Shown: piece by piece, positions 51,019-60,208 of the stretch
Layout: each line of letters opens with the position of its first letter
How positions within the stretch are numbered: position 1 is the stretch's first letter
Origin: Ardenticatenaceae bacterium
GTDB lineage: Bacteria > Chloroflexota > Anaerolineae > Promineifilales > Promineifilaceae
Assembly (NCBI GenBank): GCA_020634565.1
Contig: JACKBN010000003.1
Span: 310,001-374,000 of the forward strand
Reading direction: 5' to 3'
Length of the DNA: 64,000 bases
Program-made: the position numbers and the translations under genes
The notes under the pieces: model-generated
What the model was told of the DNA's origin: nothing
The model's database searches: none
What the model saw: the letters and a program-made list of their open reading frames with translations, nothing else

Positions 51019-53307
51019 TTAGCTGGCGTGTTCAGGCAAATGCAGCCAGGAGCGGTAGTAGTAGCTGAGGAAGAGGAAGAGGCCGCCGAATCCGGCAAAT
51101 AGCAGAATGCGCCAGATGGTTTCTACGGTGGCCAAATCGACCAGGAATAGTTTGCCGACCAGGAGGAATAGTGTGCCGAGGGCGACCAGTCGCAGCTGGT
51201 AGCTTTCATATTTGAGCGAAATTGCCAACAAAATGAGCGCGTAAATGCCCCAGACGAGCGTGACGATGCCCTGGCCACTCAGTTGGTCAAACTCTCGCCA
51301 GAACCAGTTGAGCAGCGCCGCGTGACACACCAACCGATAGAAGAGACGCACCTGCATTTCTCCTTGCTCTTTGAAGAGGTAGGAGGAGGCGAAGAGAAGG
51401 CCGATGATGATGAGGTTGAAGAGGGCGAGCAGGTTGAATACGGCCGTTTCCGACCGCCCAAACCACAGCTGATCGAACAGCATGACGGTGACAACCAGGG
51501 AAAGTAGATGGGGCACCCAGCGCTGCCAACTATGCTTTTGGCGACGCGCATCCCAATGGAAGAAGATGGCCAGGAGACCAAAAATTGCCGTAACCAAGCC
51601 GGGTACATTGTAAGGTTCCAGCTCGCGTTGCCACCAGAGAATTAGAGCCAGATGGGCGATGAGCCAGTAGACTGGCTGGAAGAACGACTTCTTTTTGGTT
51701 TGCAAGAAGGTGACGAGGGCAAACCAGAGGCCGATGATCAGCAAATCCAGAAAGGAACTTAAATTGAAGGTCCATTGCTCGGGATGGAATCTGAAGAGGA
51801 GGCGATCAAAGAGCATGATGGTGACAGCCAGTGAGAGCAGATGGGCCACCACTTCCAGGGAAATGTACTTGAGGTGGCGTGTGCCCACATGAAGCGCTAT
51901 GGCTTCGAGAGCCAGGGCCAGGAACAGCCAATTCCCGTCGAGGAGTTGGAGGAGGGTGATAGTGAACAGGAGAACGGCCGTAAATCCATGCACATACCAC
52001 AACTTGTCTTGGCTCGACTTGGTGGCAATCCCCACCGCCACCAGCGCAAACAGCAGCGCGGCTCCCAGAGCAATCAAACCTTGGCTGGTTTCTGAAATCC
52101 ACCAAAGCGTCTGGGTTAGCCCCAAAGCAATGAGTGGATTCATCGACATTGTCAGGCGCGGCACCTCTTTTACAGCCAGCCTTGTTCGGGCCAGGTAACT
52201 ATCGAAGATGCCAAACTGAACTGGCGGCAGGCGATCCGGCCTTCTGGCGAATTCAAGTTGGCGTAAAACCGGCATTCCCCAAAAGAAAAGCAGCCCAAAC
52301 AGGATGCCGCCTTGCAGGGTGGCGTTCTCAGCAGTGATCGACTTGCTGTAATCCAAACCGGCAAAAAGCATCACGCCAGTCAAAATGATCCAGCCGCTAA
52401 CGTTGGCCAACCAAAGCAGCACTCGCCAGCCCTTGAAAAAGTAAATCAGCACCAGGCTGCCGCAAATCAGGCAAATGTAAAGGATGAGGCCAACATAGTT
52501 ACTTTGGCCTGTGTTCAGCAAAAATGGGGTGGCTAGTCCGCCAAAACCGCCGATGAGTGAAAACATCGCTTCCTGCTGGCGCAGCGACAGGGTAAAGGCC
52601 AACACTGTTACCAGCAGCATGAAGCCAAACGCCACAGGAAACGAGACGAGGCTGTAAAGGCGAAAGGCGGCAAACCCGGTGATGTAATAAGCAACAATGC
52701 CGCCGCCTTGCAGTGCCTGACCGAAATTCGGCCGTTTTTGTGCGGTTCGGTAGCCAATGCCCAACAAGGCCGTTCCCAGAATCAAGCCAAAGGCGACGCG
52801 TACGGCGGGGCCAATCCAGCCCTGGTCAATGGCGTAATTAAAGAGAAAGGCTAAAGCTAGCAGCAGCAGGCCCAAACCGATTTTGTTGAACCAAAAGTCG
52901 CCACGCCAAATGTTTTCTGGTAAAGAATCTCGCCATGTTTTCTCTGGGGGTGACTCATCTGGTTGATCCAGTAACCGGGCTGCGGATGTTGGTTCTGGCA
53001 GCGTAGCTGTTTGTTGTGGGGGAGTTTGTGCAATGGTAGCTGGTTGGCGTGGCTTTTTGGCTGGGGGCGTGATGATTGGTTGGGGGGAGACGGGCGTGGG
53101 GACAGGTAAATCAAGTGATGGTGTGGATGGAACGGGGTCTGGTGGCTTGCCAGCCATCTCAGCAACGGCCGTTTCCAAACGAGTCATTCGCTGCAAGAGA
53201 CTCTTCAAAAGCTCGGCCTGGTGGAAGTTGGTCTGGCAATTGTGGCAGGTAAAACGATCAGGTTCGTTTGCTGACCCACAAAACGGGCAAATGATCTTGT
53301 TATTCAT
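51019..53307 (-). CDS. DUF2339-family multi-helix membrane protein with zinc ribbon
   Basis: A 762-residue membrane protein. The N-terminus is a zinc ribbon (IICPFCGSANEPDRFTCHNC), then a short coiled-coil (LLKSLLQRMTRLETAVAEM), then a Pro-rich linker to about residue 135. The rest has roughly 20 hydrophobic helices, with the DUF2339 pattern WFNKIGLGLLLLALAFLFNYAIDQGWIGPAVRVAFGLILG near the start. The function of the family is unknown. ATG at 53307 has an AAGGGGAAA site; a TTG at 53328 would only add seven residues. It overlaps no neighbour and probably is a single-gene unit with its own terminator. Confidence 0.88.
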   Translation of the reverse strand: MNNKIICPFCGSANEPDRFTCHNCQTNFHQAELLKSLLQRMTRLETAVAEMAGKPPDPVPSTPSLDLPVPTPVSPQPIITPPAKKPRQPATIAQTPPQQTATLPEPTSAARLLDQPDESPPEKTWRDSLPENIWRGDFWFNKIGLGLLLLALAFLFNYAIDQGWIGPAVRVAFGLILGTALLGIGYRTAQKRPNFGQALQGGGIVAYYITGFAAFRLYSLVSFPVAFGFMLLVTVLAFTLSLRQQEAMFSLIGGFGGLATPFLLNTGQSNYVGLILYICLICGSLVLIYFFKGWRVLLWLANVSGWIILTGVMLFAGLDYSKSITAENATLQGGILFGLLFFWGMPVLRQLEFARRPDRLPPVQFGIFDSYLARTRLAVKEVPRLTMSMNPLIALGLTQTLWWISETSQGLIALGAALLFALVAVGIATKSSQDKLWYVHGFTAVLLFTITLLQLLDGNWLFLALALEAIALHVGTRHLKYISLEVVAHLLSLAVTIMLFDRLLFRFHPEQWTFNLSSFLDLLIIGLWFALVTFLQTKKKSFFQPVYWLIAHLALILWWQRELEPYNVPGLVTAIFGLLAIFFHWDARRQKHSWQRWVPHLLSLVVTVMLFDQLWFGRSETAVFNLLALFNLIIIGLLFASSYLFKEQGEMQVRLFYRLVCHAALLNWFWREFDQLSGQGIVTLVWGIYALILLAISLKYESYQLRLVALGTLFLLVGKLFLVDLATVETIWRILLFAGFGGLFLFLSYYYRSWLHLPEHAS

Positions 53308-53404
53308 GATTTCCCCTTCGGCTGACAACTGGTAAAAGGTTTCAGCTGTTAAGGAATATGGTACGAAAACGGCCGTTGCCCGTCAACCACCTGAGTGCGA
53401 TAAA

Positions 53405-53468
53405 TTGGTAATCGGTTATCCGTAAACGGTAATCGGGTCACGGATTACCGACAACGGTTTACCGATTA
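53405..53468. repeat. GTAATCGGT-type repeat, copy 3, supplying the pcm stop codon
   Basis: A cluster of ggtaatcgg / ccgattacc units able to fold into several stems. It ends in ccgatta, whose last three bases are the stop codon of the methyltransferase gene on the minus strand. Confidence 0.65.
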
Positions 53469-54116
53469 CTGATCAGCGTCAGCCCAGCCTTCGCTGCCGA
53501 TGAGGGGAACAAAGCGGACGGGGGTGAGGGTTTTCTGGCCGAAACGGCCGTCTTTTTTACGCCAAACCAGCTGCAATTTTTGCTTTTTATACGAACCGAC
53601 GGGCATGATGAGACGGCCGTTCACCCCCAACTGGTCACGCAAGGAAACAGGTACGGTGGGGCCACCTGCGGCCACCACAATCGCTTCGTAAGGCGCGGCC
53701 TCGGGCCAGCCCAGCGTGCCATCACCCAAATGCACCTGCACATTCGTATAGCCAAGCTGTTGCAGGCGGGCATTGGCGTAGGCTACCAGCGCTTCTTTGC
53801 GCTCAACAGTGTGTACCTGCTGCACAATTTGCCCTAGCACGGCCGCAGCGTAGCCAGAGCCGGTGCCAATTTCCAGCACATTGAACTGCGGTTGCAATTT
53901 CAACGCCGACAGCATGAGCGCCACCACGTACGGTTGGGAAATGGTTTGCTGGGCGGGCAGGGGGAGCGCGCCATTGTAGTAGGCGTATTCCAAATGATCT
54001 TCCTGCACAAAAACTTCACGGGGAACGGTGCGCATGGCTTGCAGAACGGCCGTATCTTCAATGCCGCGTTCTTGCAAGTCAGCTACCATTTCTGCCCGCA
54101 GCTTTTCAAAATCCAT
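53466..54116 (-). CDS. pcm: Protein-L-isoaspartate O-methyltransferase
   Basis: A 216-residue enzyme that methylates isoaspartyl residues as the first step of repairing damaged proteins. The methyltransferase motif I is VLEIGTGSGYAAAVLGQIV near residue 83. Other family features are VPREVFVQEDHLEYAYYNGALPLPAQQTISQPYVVALML before it and VHLGDGTLGWPEAAPYEAIVVAAGGPTVP after it, with VNGRLIMPVG. Length matches PCMT. It sits between two membrane-associated genes on the minus strand. Its final codons and stop (ADADQ) derive in part from a dispersed repeat. Confidence 0.95.
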   Translation of the reverse strand: MDFEKLRAEMVADLQERGIEDTAVLQAMRTVPREVFVQEDHLEYAYYNGALPLPAQQTISQPYVVALMLSALKLQPQFNVLEIGTGSGYAAAVLGQIVQQVHTVERKEALVAYANARLQQLGYTNVQVHLGDGTLGWPEAAPYEAIVVAAGGPTVPVSLRDQLGVNGRLIMPVGSYKKQKLQLVWRKKDGRFGQKTLTPVRFVPLIGSEGWADADQ

Positions 54117-54148
54117 ACGTTTTCAACTTCAGGCTAACGGCCGTCATT

Positions 54149-56380
54149 TTACGGCACGTGCCAAATATAAATCAGACCATCCGGTGTTCCCACAATTACG
54201 GATGTGCCATCGGGTGAAAAGGTGATAGAGGGTGTGTAGAAAAAATCAACCCGATAGACAAACGTGTCAATCCATATAGATTGTAACATTCCTTGATTTG
54301 TAATTTGCCAAAAATCAATTGTTCCTTGATTTGTAGGAGCAGCAAACATTGTGCTGTCCGGTGTAAGGGAGAGATCGACGTAGTAAGTGTTGCCGAGATC
54401 TGGTCCGCTTAACTCAGTAATCATTTCTAAACTGGAAAAGTCCCAAACCGAGAAATCGGTAGTTGAGTAAGTGCCGCCCAACCCGGCGAACTGGTTGCTG
54501 TTGGGCACGGGAACGAGATTGAAGACGCCTGCGATGTCATTGTCTGGAAATGTACTGGTCAAACGGCCGTTGCTAACATCCCAAATGCCAAGCTGCGGGG
54601 AACTTTGAAAATCGGCTACGATTTTGCTGCTGTCTGGCGAAAATACCAGACTGCCGATTTGCAACCTGGTTTCTCCAGCGGGGTCAATGTCCGCAATCAA
54701 ATCTTCCAATGCGTACAGGTAAGTGCCATCGGACGCCTGGTAAATAGCTCTGTTGCAATCTTGTGTCACGGCAGCCAGAAATTGATCATTGGGGGAGAAG
54801 GCCAGCTGCTTGATGGGTGAATTTCCGCCGTCAATTTGGTAAATCACCGTTTGTTCATTGAGGTTGTGTACTTCAATGTGGCCGTCGGCAAATCCGACCG
54901 CCAGCAGTTCGCCTGTGGACGAAAATGATGCCTTACTGGCTGACGCAAATTCTTGCAGTAGGCTGCCGTCTTCTGCCTTAAATAGCTGCACGCCATAATG
55001 GCTTTCGGTGGCGATGCGTTGCCCATTGGCAGAGATTTCCAGGCCCGAAATGGGCGGATCATAGGCGGGGACGGCCTGAGCGAGGGCAAAAGAATCGGTT
55101 TGCCAGACGGTGAGATTGCCATCTTCTGAACCGGTGATGAGGGAACGGCCGTCTGCTGAATAAGTTGCGCTACTAATATTGTTAGCAAATTTATGGAGCA
55201 ACTGTCCGTCTGTTAGACGATACACAACAATGGTTTTCCCGACGACGTTTTGTTCCTTGTAGGTTACAACGAACTGATCCCCATTGGGAGATAAAGTGAT
55301 GGCAATGGGCACGGATGGGTGGAGTGGTTCAAAGCTCACAAAGTCTGAATCGCAAAAATATGGCCCTGGAATTTTCGGCAAAATTGGTTCGATTTTATAC
55401 AAAAGCTCGCCAGTTTCAATTTGCCTGACCTCTATTGAACTTTCACCACGACCACCAAGGTTGCCTTTGCCCAGGAGCACCAGTTGGCTGTCTGGTGAAA
55501 TGGTCATGCTGGTAAAACCATCTTGAAATCCACCAAAGTCAATTTGGGAACTGGTTACCAAACTATGGTCTGATATCAGGTAAGTGTTTAAGAATGCTGA
55601 ATCATCTTGCAGAATGACAATTGCGTAAACGGGTTCGTTTGGTGCAAAGGCAATGGTAAAACTGGATTGATGTTCCTGGATCAACTCACCACTGTTGGTA
55701 GACCAGAGCTGAACGTCCAGTTCATAAGACGGCGTGGTGAGCGCCAGAAGTTGATTGTCAGGGGAGAAAACAAGAGAAACTGCGTTGGTGGGGATGGCTT
55801 GAATCAATGCGCCATCCTCAACGCGCCACAGCGAGGCGCCATGTCTGGGCAAAATCCCCGCAATCAAGCTGCTGTCGGGTGAAAAGGCAAGCTGGTCCAC
55901 GGGCGCTTCCGTGGGAATCCAGCGCGGGTCCTCTGCCAAATTTTCGGCGTTATGAAGGTAAATGCCGGTGGCGGTACTAACGGCCAGCCAACGGCCGTTT
56001 CCGGAAACAGCCACATCATGCATCACGCCACGACCCCAGCGGGCAACCTGCGTGAGGTTTGCTACATTTTCTGCGGTAATGGGGGCGCTGGCGGGCGGAA
56101 CGGCCGTACCTTCAGTTGCATAATCGATGGCTACAGGTGTAGAAGACGGTGCCTCTGTAGGCACCAAAGTCGGCATTACTGTTGCAGTCGATGTGCTTGT
56201 TGGTCGCGAAGTCGGTGTTGAGGTTATGGTTGCAGTTGGTGTGGGTAACTCAGCTACGCTTTCAGCTGTTTGGCCCGGGAACATAGTCGGGGTGGGCACA
56301 ACATCTTGTTTTTCATTGCAGCCAACCAAAATCAATGTTGCGAGAAGGAGAAAAACGAGAAAATATCTTGATATCCGCAT
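54149..56380 (-). CDS. Lipoprotein with WD40-like beta-propeller repeats
   Basis: A 743-residue secreted lipoprotein. The signal ends in LLATLILVGCNE, with the lipidated Cys near residue 21, followed by a Thr/Pro/Ser-rich linker to about residue 85 (TPTATITSTPTSRPTS). The rest is a series of WD40-type units recognised by recurring stretches such as LAFSPDSSLIAGI, LVFSPDNQLLALT, LAFSPNDQFLAAV and ITFSPDGTSVIVGTPDG, perhaps two propellers. WD40 lipoproteins are binding scaffolds; the target is unknown. ATG at 56380 has GGAGG upstream and is preferred over ATG 56410. Six ACGGCCGT copies occur in or just beside the gene. Confidence 0.85.
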   Translation of the reverse strand: MRISRYFLVFLLLATLILVGCNEKQDVVPTPTMFPGQTAESVAELPTPTATITSTPTSRPTSTSTATVMPTLVPTEAPSSTPVAIDYATEGTAVPPASAPITAENVANLTQVARWGRGVMHDVAVSGNGRWLAVSTATGIYLHNAENLAEDPRWIPTEAPVDQLAFSPDSSLIAGILPRHGASLWRVEDGALIQAIPTNAVSLVFSPDNQLLALTTPSYELDVQLWSTNSGELIQEHQSSFTIAFAPNEPVYAIVILQDDSAFLNTYLISDHSLVTSSQIDFGGFQDGFTSMTISPDSQLVLLGKGNLGGRGESSIEVRQIETGELLYKIEPILPKIPGPYFCDSDFVSFEPLHPSVPIAITLSPNGDQFVVTYKEQNVVGKTIVVYRLTDGQLLHKFANNISSATYSADGRSLITGSEDGNLTVWQTDSFALAQAVPAYDPPISGLEISANGQRIATESHYGVQLFKAEDGSLLQEFASASKASFSSTGELLAVGFADGHIEVHNLNEQTVIYQIDGGNSPIKQLAFSPNDQFLAAVTQDCNRAIYQASDGTYLYALEDLIADIDPAGETRLQIGSLVFSPDSSKIVADFQSSPQLGIWDVSNGRLTSTFPDNDIAGVFNLVPVPNSNQFAGLGGTYSTTDFSVWDFSSLEMITELSGPDLGNTYYVDLSLTPDSTMFAAPTNQGTIDFWQITNQGMLQSIWIDTFVYRVDFFYTPSITFSPDGTSVIVGTPDGLIYIWHVP

Positions 56381-56526
56381 CACAAAACCTCCGAGGAACT
56401 GACATTTCAATCAAGGAATTATCTCATTTTATTTATTTTTATTCTGCACAAAATACCATTATCTTCCGCTGATTTCTATACGATCCTTGGTTTACGTTTA
56501 CCCTAGTTCTCTGCATCAAATGTGAT

Positions 56527-57843
56527 CTAGCCAAAACTGGACAGTAGCTCAAAGATAGCGGCGGTGCCAAAGTCCAGCGCGGCGGCGGGGATGCGCTCGT
56601 CGGCGGCGTGGATGGTGGCGGTAAAGTTGAAGTCGGGCGGCAGCTGCATGGGAATGAAACCATACGTTTGAATGCCCAGCCGAGCAAAGTGACGAGCATC
56701 GGTCACGCCGGGCACGATGAGCGGAATCGGCACACCGTCAGGATCGGCCCGCTGCAAGATGCCCGCCAGCGTGTCGAACAGCGCCATGTTGGGGGCTGGC
56801 GGCCCCGGATCATAAAACAGAACCTCTATCTCAAAATCGTCTCCTAGCAGTTGGCGCAGTTCCTGAATAAGATGTTGCGGTTGGTAGCCGGGGAGAATAC
56901 GGCCGTCTAGTTCCAGACTCACTTCAGTAGGAATCACATTATTTTTGTAGCCGCCGCGCACGATGGTGGGGCTGACCGTGTGGCGCAGCAGCGCATCAAA
57001 CTGCTGCCGCATCGGCCCCATCACGCCCAACATCTGGTTGGTGAGGGCGGGGTTTAGCAGCAGGCGCAAAATAAGACTGGTGGGGAAGCCCACGTTGGCG
57101 GCAATGGCCCCGTACATGGCGCGCGCTTCTGGCGTAATGTGCACCGGCAGCCGATTTTTATCTAGCTTGGTGAGGATGTTACCCAGCTTGGCCATTGCCC
57201 CGCCCTGGATGGGGCTGGAGCCGTGACCCCCTGGTCCCTGCACGGTCAGTTTGAGGCCACAAATCTGCTTCTCGGCCACCATGATGGGGTAGAAGGTGCG
57301 GCCTGCCAGCTGCATGGTAAAACCGCCAAATTCGCCGATGGCAAACTGCACATTTTCAAATTGTTCGGGATGATCATCCACCAGAAATTTGGCACCGTAC
57401 CCGCCGCTGGCCTCCTCGTCGCTTAAAACGGTAAGGATGAGATCGCCGGGCGGCGTGACGCCTTCCATCTGCATTTTGAGGAAGGCGGCAACCATCATTG
57501 CGACGCCCCCTTTCATATCTAGCGCGCCGCGTCCCCAAATCATGCCGTCGATTAGCTCAGCGGCGAATGGATCATGCTGCCATTTTTGGCCGGCGGTGGT
57601 GACCACGTCCACATGCCCTTGCATGAGCAATGGCGGTGCGGTGCCGCTGCCTGGCAATCGGGCAATCAGGTTGGGCCGATTGTCGTCTTTGGCCAGGATG
57701 GTGGTTTCGATGCCAGCCGCTTGCAGCAGGTCGTTGATGTATTGCACGCAGGCGAGTTCGTTGCCGGGTGGGTTGGTCGTGTTGAAACGGATGAGGTGCT
57801 GTAGCAGTTCAGACGGCCGTTTGTAAATAGAGGGGTCAGCCAT
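56527..57843 (-). CDS. M20-family peptidase (ArgE/DapE/CPG2 type)
   Basis: A 438-residue zinc peptidase or deacylase. Metal ligands are visible: His in LMQGHVDVV near residue 75, Asp in WGRGALDMKGG near 108, Glu/Glu in VLSDEEASG near 145, and the late His in TIHAADERIP near 415. The dimerisation lid (KLTVQGPGGHGSSPIQGG) is present. The family includes aminoacylases, carboxypeptidases and desuccinylases; the substrate is unknown. Length is slightly above the family average. ATG at 57843 has a strong AAAGGAG ribosome site. It lies between the anti-sigma gene and the WD40 lipoprotein on the same strand but is separated from both by more than 50 bases. Confidence 0.92.
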   Translation of the reverse strand: MADPSIYKRPSELLQHLIRFNTTNPPGNELACVQYINDLLQAAGIETTILAKDDNRPNLIARLPGSGTAPPLLMQGHVDVVTTAGQKWQHDPFAAELIDGMIWGRGALDMKGGVAMMVAAFLKMQMEGVTPPGDLILTVLSDEEASGGYGAKFLVDDHPEQFENVQFAIGEFGGFTMQLAGRTFYPIMVAEKQICGLKLTVQGPGGHGSSPIQGGAMAKLGNILTKLDKNRLPVHITPEARAMYGAIAANVGFPTSLILRLLLNPALTNQMLGVMGPMRQQFDALLRHTVSPTIVRGGYKNNVIPTEVSLELDGRILPGYQPQHLIQELRQLLGDDFEIEVLFYDPGPPAPNMALFDTLAGILQRADPDGVPIPLIVPGVTDARHFARLGIQTYGFIPMQLPPDFNFTATIHAADERIPAAALDFGTAAIFELLSSFG

Positions 57844-57898
57844 ATTTTCTCCTTTGGTTGCCCCTCTATTTTGCCATGATTTCAGGCGGCGCGCATTA

Positions 57899-59524
57899 TC
57901 ATGGCTCGGTTGGCTGTGGAATGGGTGTGGCGGTGCTGACCGGTGCTTCGGTGGAGGCGTTAACGGCCGTTGCCGTAATCAGCAAGGGGGTCTGCGGAAT
58001 AGCCGTGGGCGGGAATGGCGTGGCCGTAATGACAGGTGTGGCGGCGGAATCATTAACGGCCGTTGGCGTGGGGGTAATCGGCAGCTCGCTGTTCCCTGTT
58101 GTCGTCGGTACGGTGACCGGAATTGGTGTTGCCGTGGGCATATATTCACTGCCCCGGATGGTGTCGCGGAGCGGGATGTCTGCAATGTAGTAGCCGTTCA
58201 GGCTGCGCAGCACGCGCTCGAAGGTGTCGCCAAAGCTATCGAGTTGGTCCAGCGGGACGGTAGCCATTGCGCCAATTGGGTCCAGCGAAATAGTGTTGTG
58301 GGGATAAGCCAGCGCGCCAAAGAAGATAGCCGTATCTTCCGTAGTGTAAACGGCCGTTACCAACCCTGGGATGAACGGATGCGCGGTGGGTGGTTGAATT
58401 TGCGCCATCGTGAGTTCCGCTGCCATTTGGGCAATGTGGCGCTCCACAACCGCCTGAGGCGTATCGCCGAACTGGCTGTTGAGGTTGTGGAACAGGTTCA
58501 TATTAACGGGATTGGGATTCACGGGTTGATTCGGATCTGCGTATGAACTCCACATTGGCTGGGAACTGGTGGTGAGCTGCATCGACTTCAGGGTGTCAAA
58601 GACGTTCCAATCCTGGGGCGTCATGACAGTGTATAAAAAACCTTCGGGTTGCCACAGCTGCCAGCCAGCGTAATCGACTTTTGCCAGGCTGCTGATCATG
58701 GTTTCTAGCTCGGTGCGAGCTGCTTCAGCTCCGTCAGGGGCATGCCGCAGGCCAAACAAGACGTGCTGGGTTTCTGTTTCGGTGGTCATGAAGGTCATCT
58801 GGTTAAACGGCGCGTCGCAAGGAATTTCGGCCAGGGTGTAGGCGGCGGAACGGCCGTCTACCGTGACCGCTTCTGGCCCTTCCTGCACGCTCAATTCATC
58901 AACTTCAATATAGCGCGCCAGAAATTCTATTGGCGTGAGCGGGATGACTGGGTCGAAGGGCAAAACCCAGGCGGCGGCATTGGTGTCTGAGTTAAGGAAT
59001 GGTGTGCAGCGAGCGGCCGTTTCGTTCAGCGGCGTCGTAAACATGGCAATGACTCCGTTGTCTATTTCAAAGTCAGTAATGTGCCAGGTGTCGGGGAATT
59101 GGAAGGCAGCGCCGGTTTCCCAGCCGTCGTACTGGATGTAGTTTTCGGTTGCGGTTATGGTTGCGGGAGGAACGGCCGTTTGGTTCATTCTGGATAAGGC
59201 CAAAGCAAATAAACTCACGACGGCGATCAGGCCAATCAGGCCCAAGGCGGACGAAAGATTGATAGCACCAGCATTTAATTTCATTTTGTTGCTCCTGATT
59301 TGGGGGCGAATCTGCTGGGTGATCTTTTGTGTTGCTGCCTGACTCAGCCGCTGCCGGGGGAACGGGTTCCATTCGCCTCCGCGAAGCTGAATAATCATAT
59401 CCACGTAGCTGCGGCAGTCGGGGCAGGCGCGCAAATGCTCCTGCAAGGTTGCTTCCGTTTTGGCGTCTAAAAGTTCTTCGCTGTCTATCCAGTTGCGAAC
59501 CTGTTGGTGAATTTTTTCGCTCAT
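57899..59524 (-). CDS. Membrane anti-sigma factor with long Thr/Pro-rich tail
   Basis: A 541-residue protein. Residues about 1-45 are a zinc-binding anti-sigma domain with H-x3-C-x2-C in LQEHLRACPDCRSYVDMI. A single membrane helix lies near 92-112 (LGLIGLIAVVSLFALAL). An extracytoplasmic domain of about 300 residues follows, and the last ~60 residues are a repetitive Thr/Pro/Val tail (ITPTPTAVNDSAATP, ITATPFPP). It starts 4 bases after the ECF sigma factor stop, so the pair is co-transcribed. The outer domain may sense a surface signal and release the sigma factor. Two ACGGCCGT copies encode TAV in the tail, and more lie inside the domain. Confidence 0.88.
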   Translation of the reverse strand: MSEKIHQQVRNWIDSEELLDAKTEATLQEHLRACPDCRSYVDMIIQLRGGEWNPFPRQRLSQAATQKITQQIRPQIRSNKMKLNAGAINLSSALGLIGLIAVVSLFALALSRMNQTAVPPATITATENYIQYDGWETGAAFQFPDTWHITDFEIDNGVIAMFTTPLNETAARCTPFLNSDTNAAAWVLPFDPVIPLTPIEFLARYIEVDELSVQEGPEAVTVDGRSAAYTLAEIPCDAPFNQMTFMTTETETQHVLFGLRHAPDGAEAARTELETMISSLAKVDYAGWQLWQPEGFLYTVMTPQDWNVFDTLKSMQLTTSSQPMWSSYADPNQPVNPNPVNMNLFHNLNSQFGDTPQAVVERHIAQMAAELTMAQIQPPTAHPFIPGLVTAVYTTEDTAIFFGALAYPHNTISLDPIGAMATVPLDQLDSFGDTFERVLRSLNGYYIADIPLRDTIRGSEYMPTATPIPVTVPTTTGNSELPITPTPTAVNDSAATPVITATPFPPTAIPQTPLLITATAVNASTEAPVSTATPIPQPTEP

Positions 59525-59528
59525 AAGA

Positions 59529-60080
59529 TCACCCTGTCATACTCAATAAGTGATGCAATTTCTGATGGGCATAATGCAGCCTGGAACGCACGGTGCCGGG
59601 TGAAAGCTGCAAAATTTCGGCAATTTCCGGCGTGGCGAGGTTGTGGCTGTAGCGCAGCAGAATGGGCAGGCGATGCTTCTCGGGCAGCTGACTCACAGCT
59701 TGCCACAGGGCGGCATCCCGTTCATTTTGGATGGTTTGCGCTTCGGGGGAGGGAGAAACGGCCGTATCCACTTCCGCCTCATGCTTAAACCAACGCTGCA
59801 TCCGCTGCCGCGCTTTTTGGCGCCGCAGGTAGCCACGCGCTTCATTCACACCAATGCGGTATACCCAGGCCCGCAAGTTGCTGTGCGGTTCATATTGGTG
59901 GATGCGATTGGCAGCTTTGAGCAGCGTTTCTTGCGCCACATCATCCGCCGCCAACCCATCCTGCAACATCGAAAGCGCCAGATGGTGGATCGGCTCATAA
60001 AAATGGCCCACCAGGTAAGACACAATCTGGTCTTCCGAGGCTTGTTTGCGCTCCAGCAGGTAATCGAGATTCATGGTCAT
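59529..60080 (-). CDS. ECF-type RNA polymerase sigma factor
   Basis: A 183-residue sigma-70-family ECF factor. Region 2 includes LGHFYEPIHHLALSML-like helices (YLVGHFYEPIHHLALSM) and DDVAQETLLKAANRI, and YEPHSNLRAWVYRIGVNEARGYLRR. Region 4 is LPEKHRLPILLRYSHNLATPEIAEILQLSPGTVRSRLHYAHQKL. The likely start is ATG at 60080, after AGGTGAT; ATG 60089 and GTG 60092 are alternatives. It is cotranscribed with the anti-sigma factor, which lies 4 bases downstream. Its regulon cannot be told from this window. Confidence 0.94.
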   Translation of the reverse strand: MTMNLDYLLERKQASEDQIVSYLVGHFYEPIHHLALSMLQDGLAADDVAQETLLKAANRIHQYEPHSNLRAWVYRIGVNEARGYLRRQKARQRMQRWFKHEAEVDTAVSPSPEAQTIQNERDAALWQAVSQLPEKHRLPILLRYSHNLATPEIAEILQLSPGTVRSRLHYAHQKLHHLLSMTG

Positions 60081-60208
60081 GACGTTCATCACCTATAAAA
60101 TGCGCCAGCGGGTGAATCTGTTCAAAATTGGGTTGATTTACTGGCTATTTGGCCAATTGTAACTGGTTTTTGGCGGTTTACGTCGCTCAAATGAGCTATA
60201 ATTGGCTC

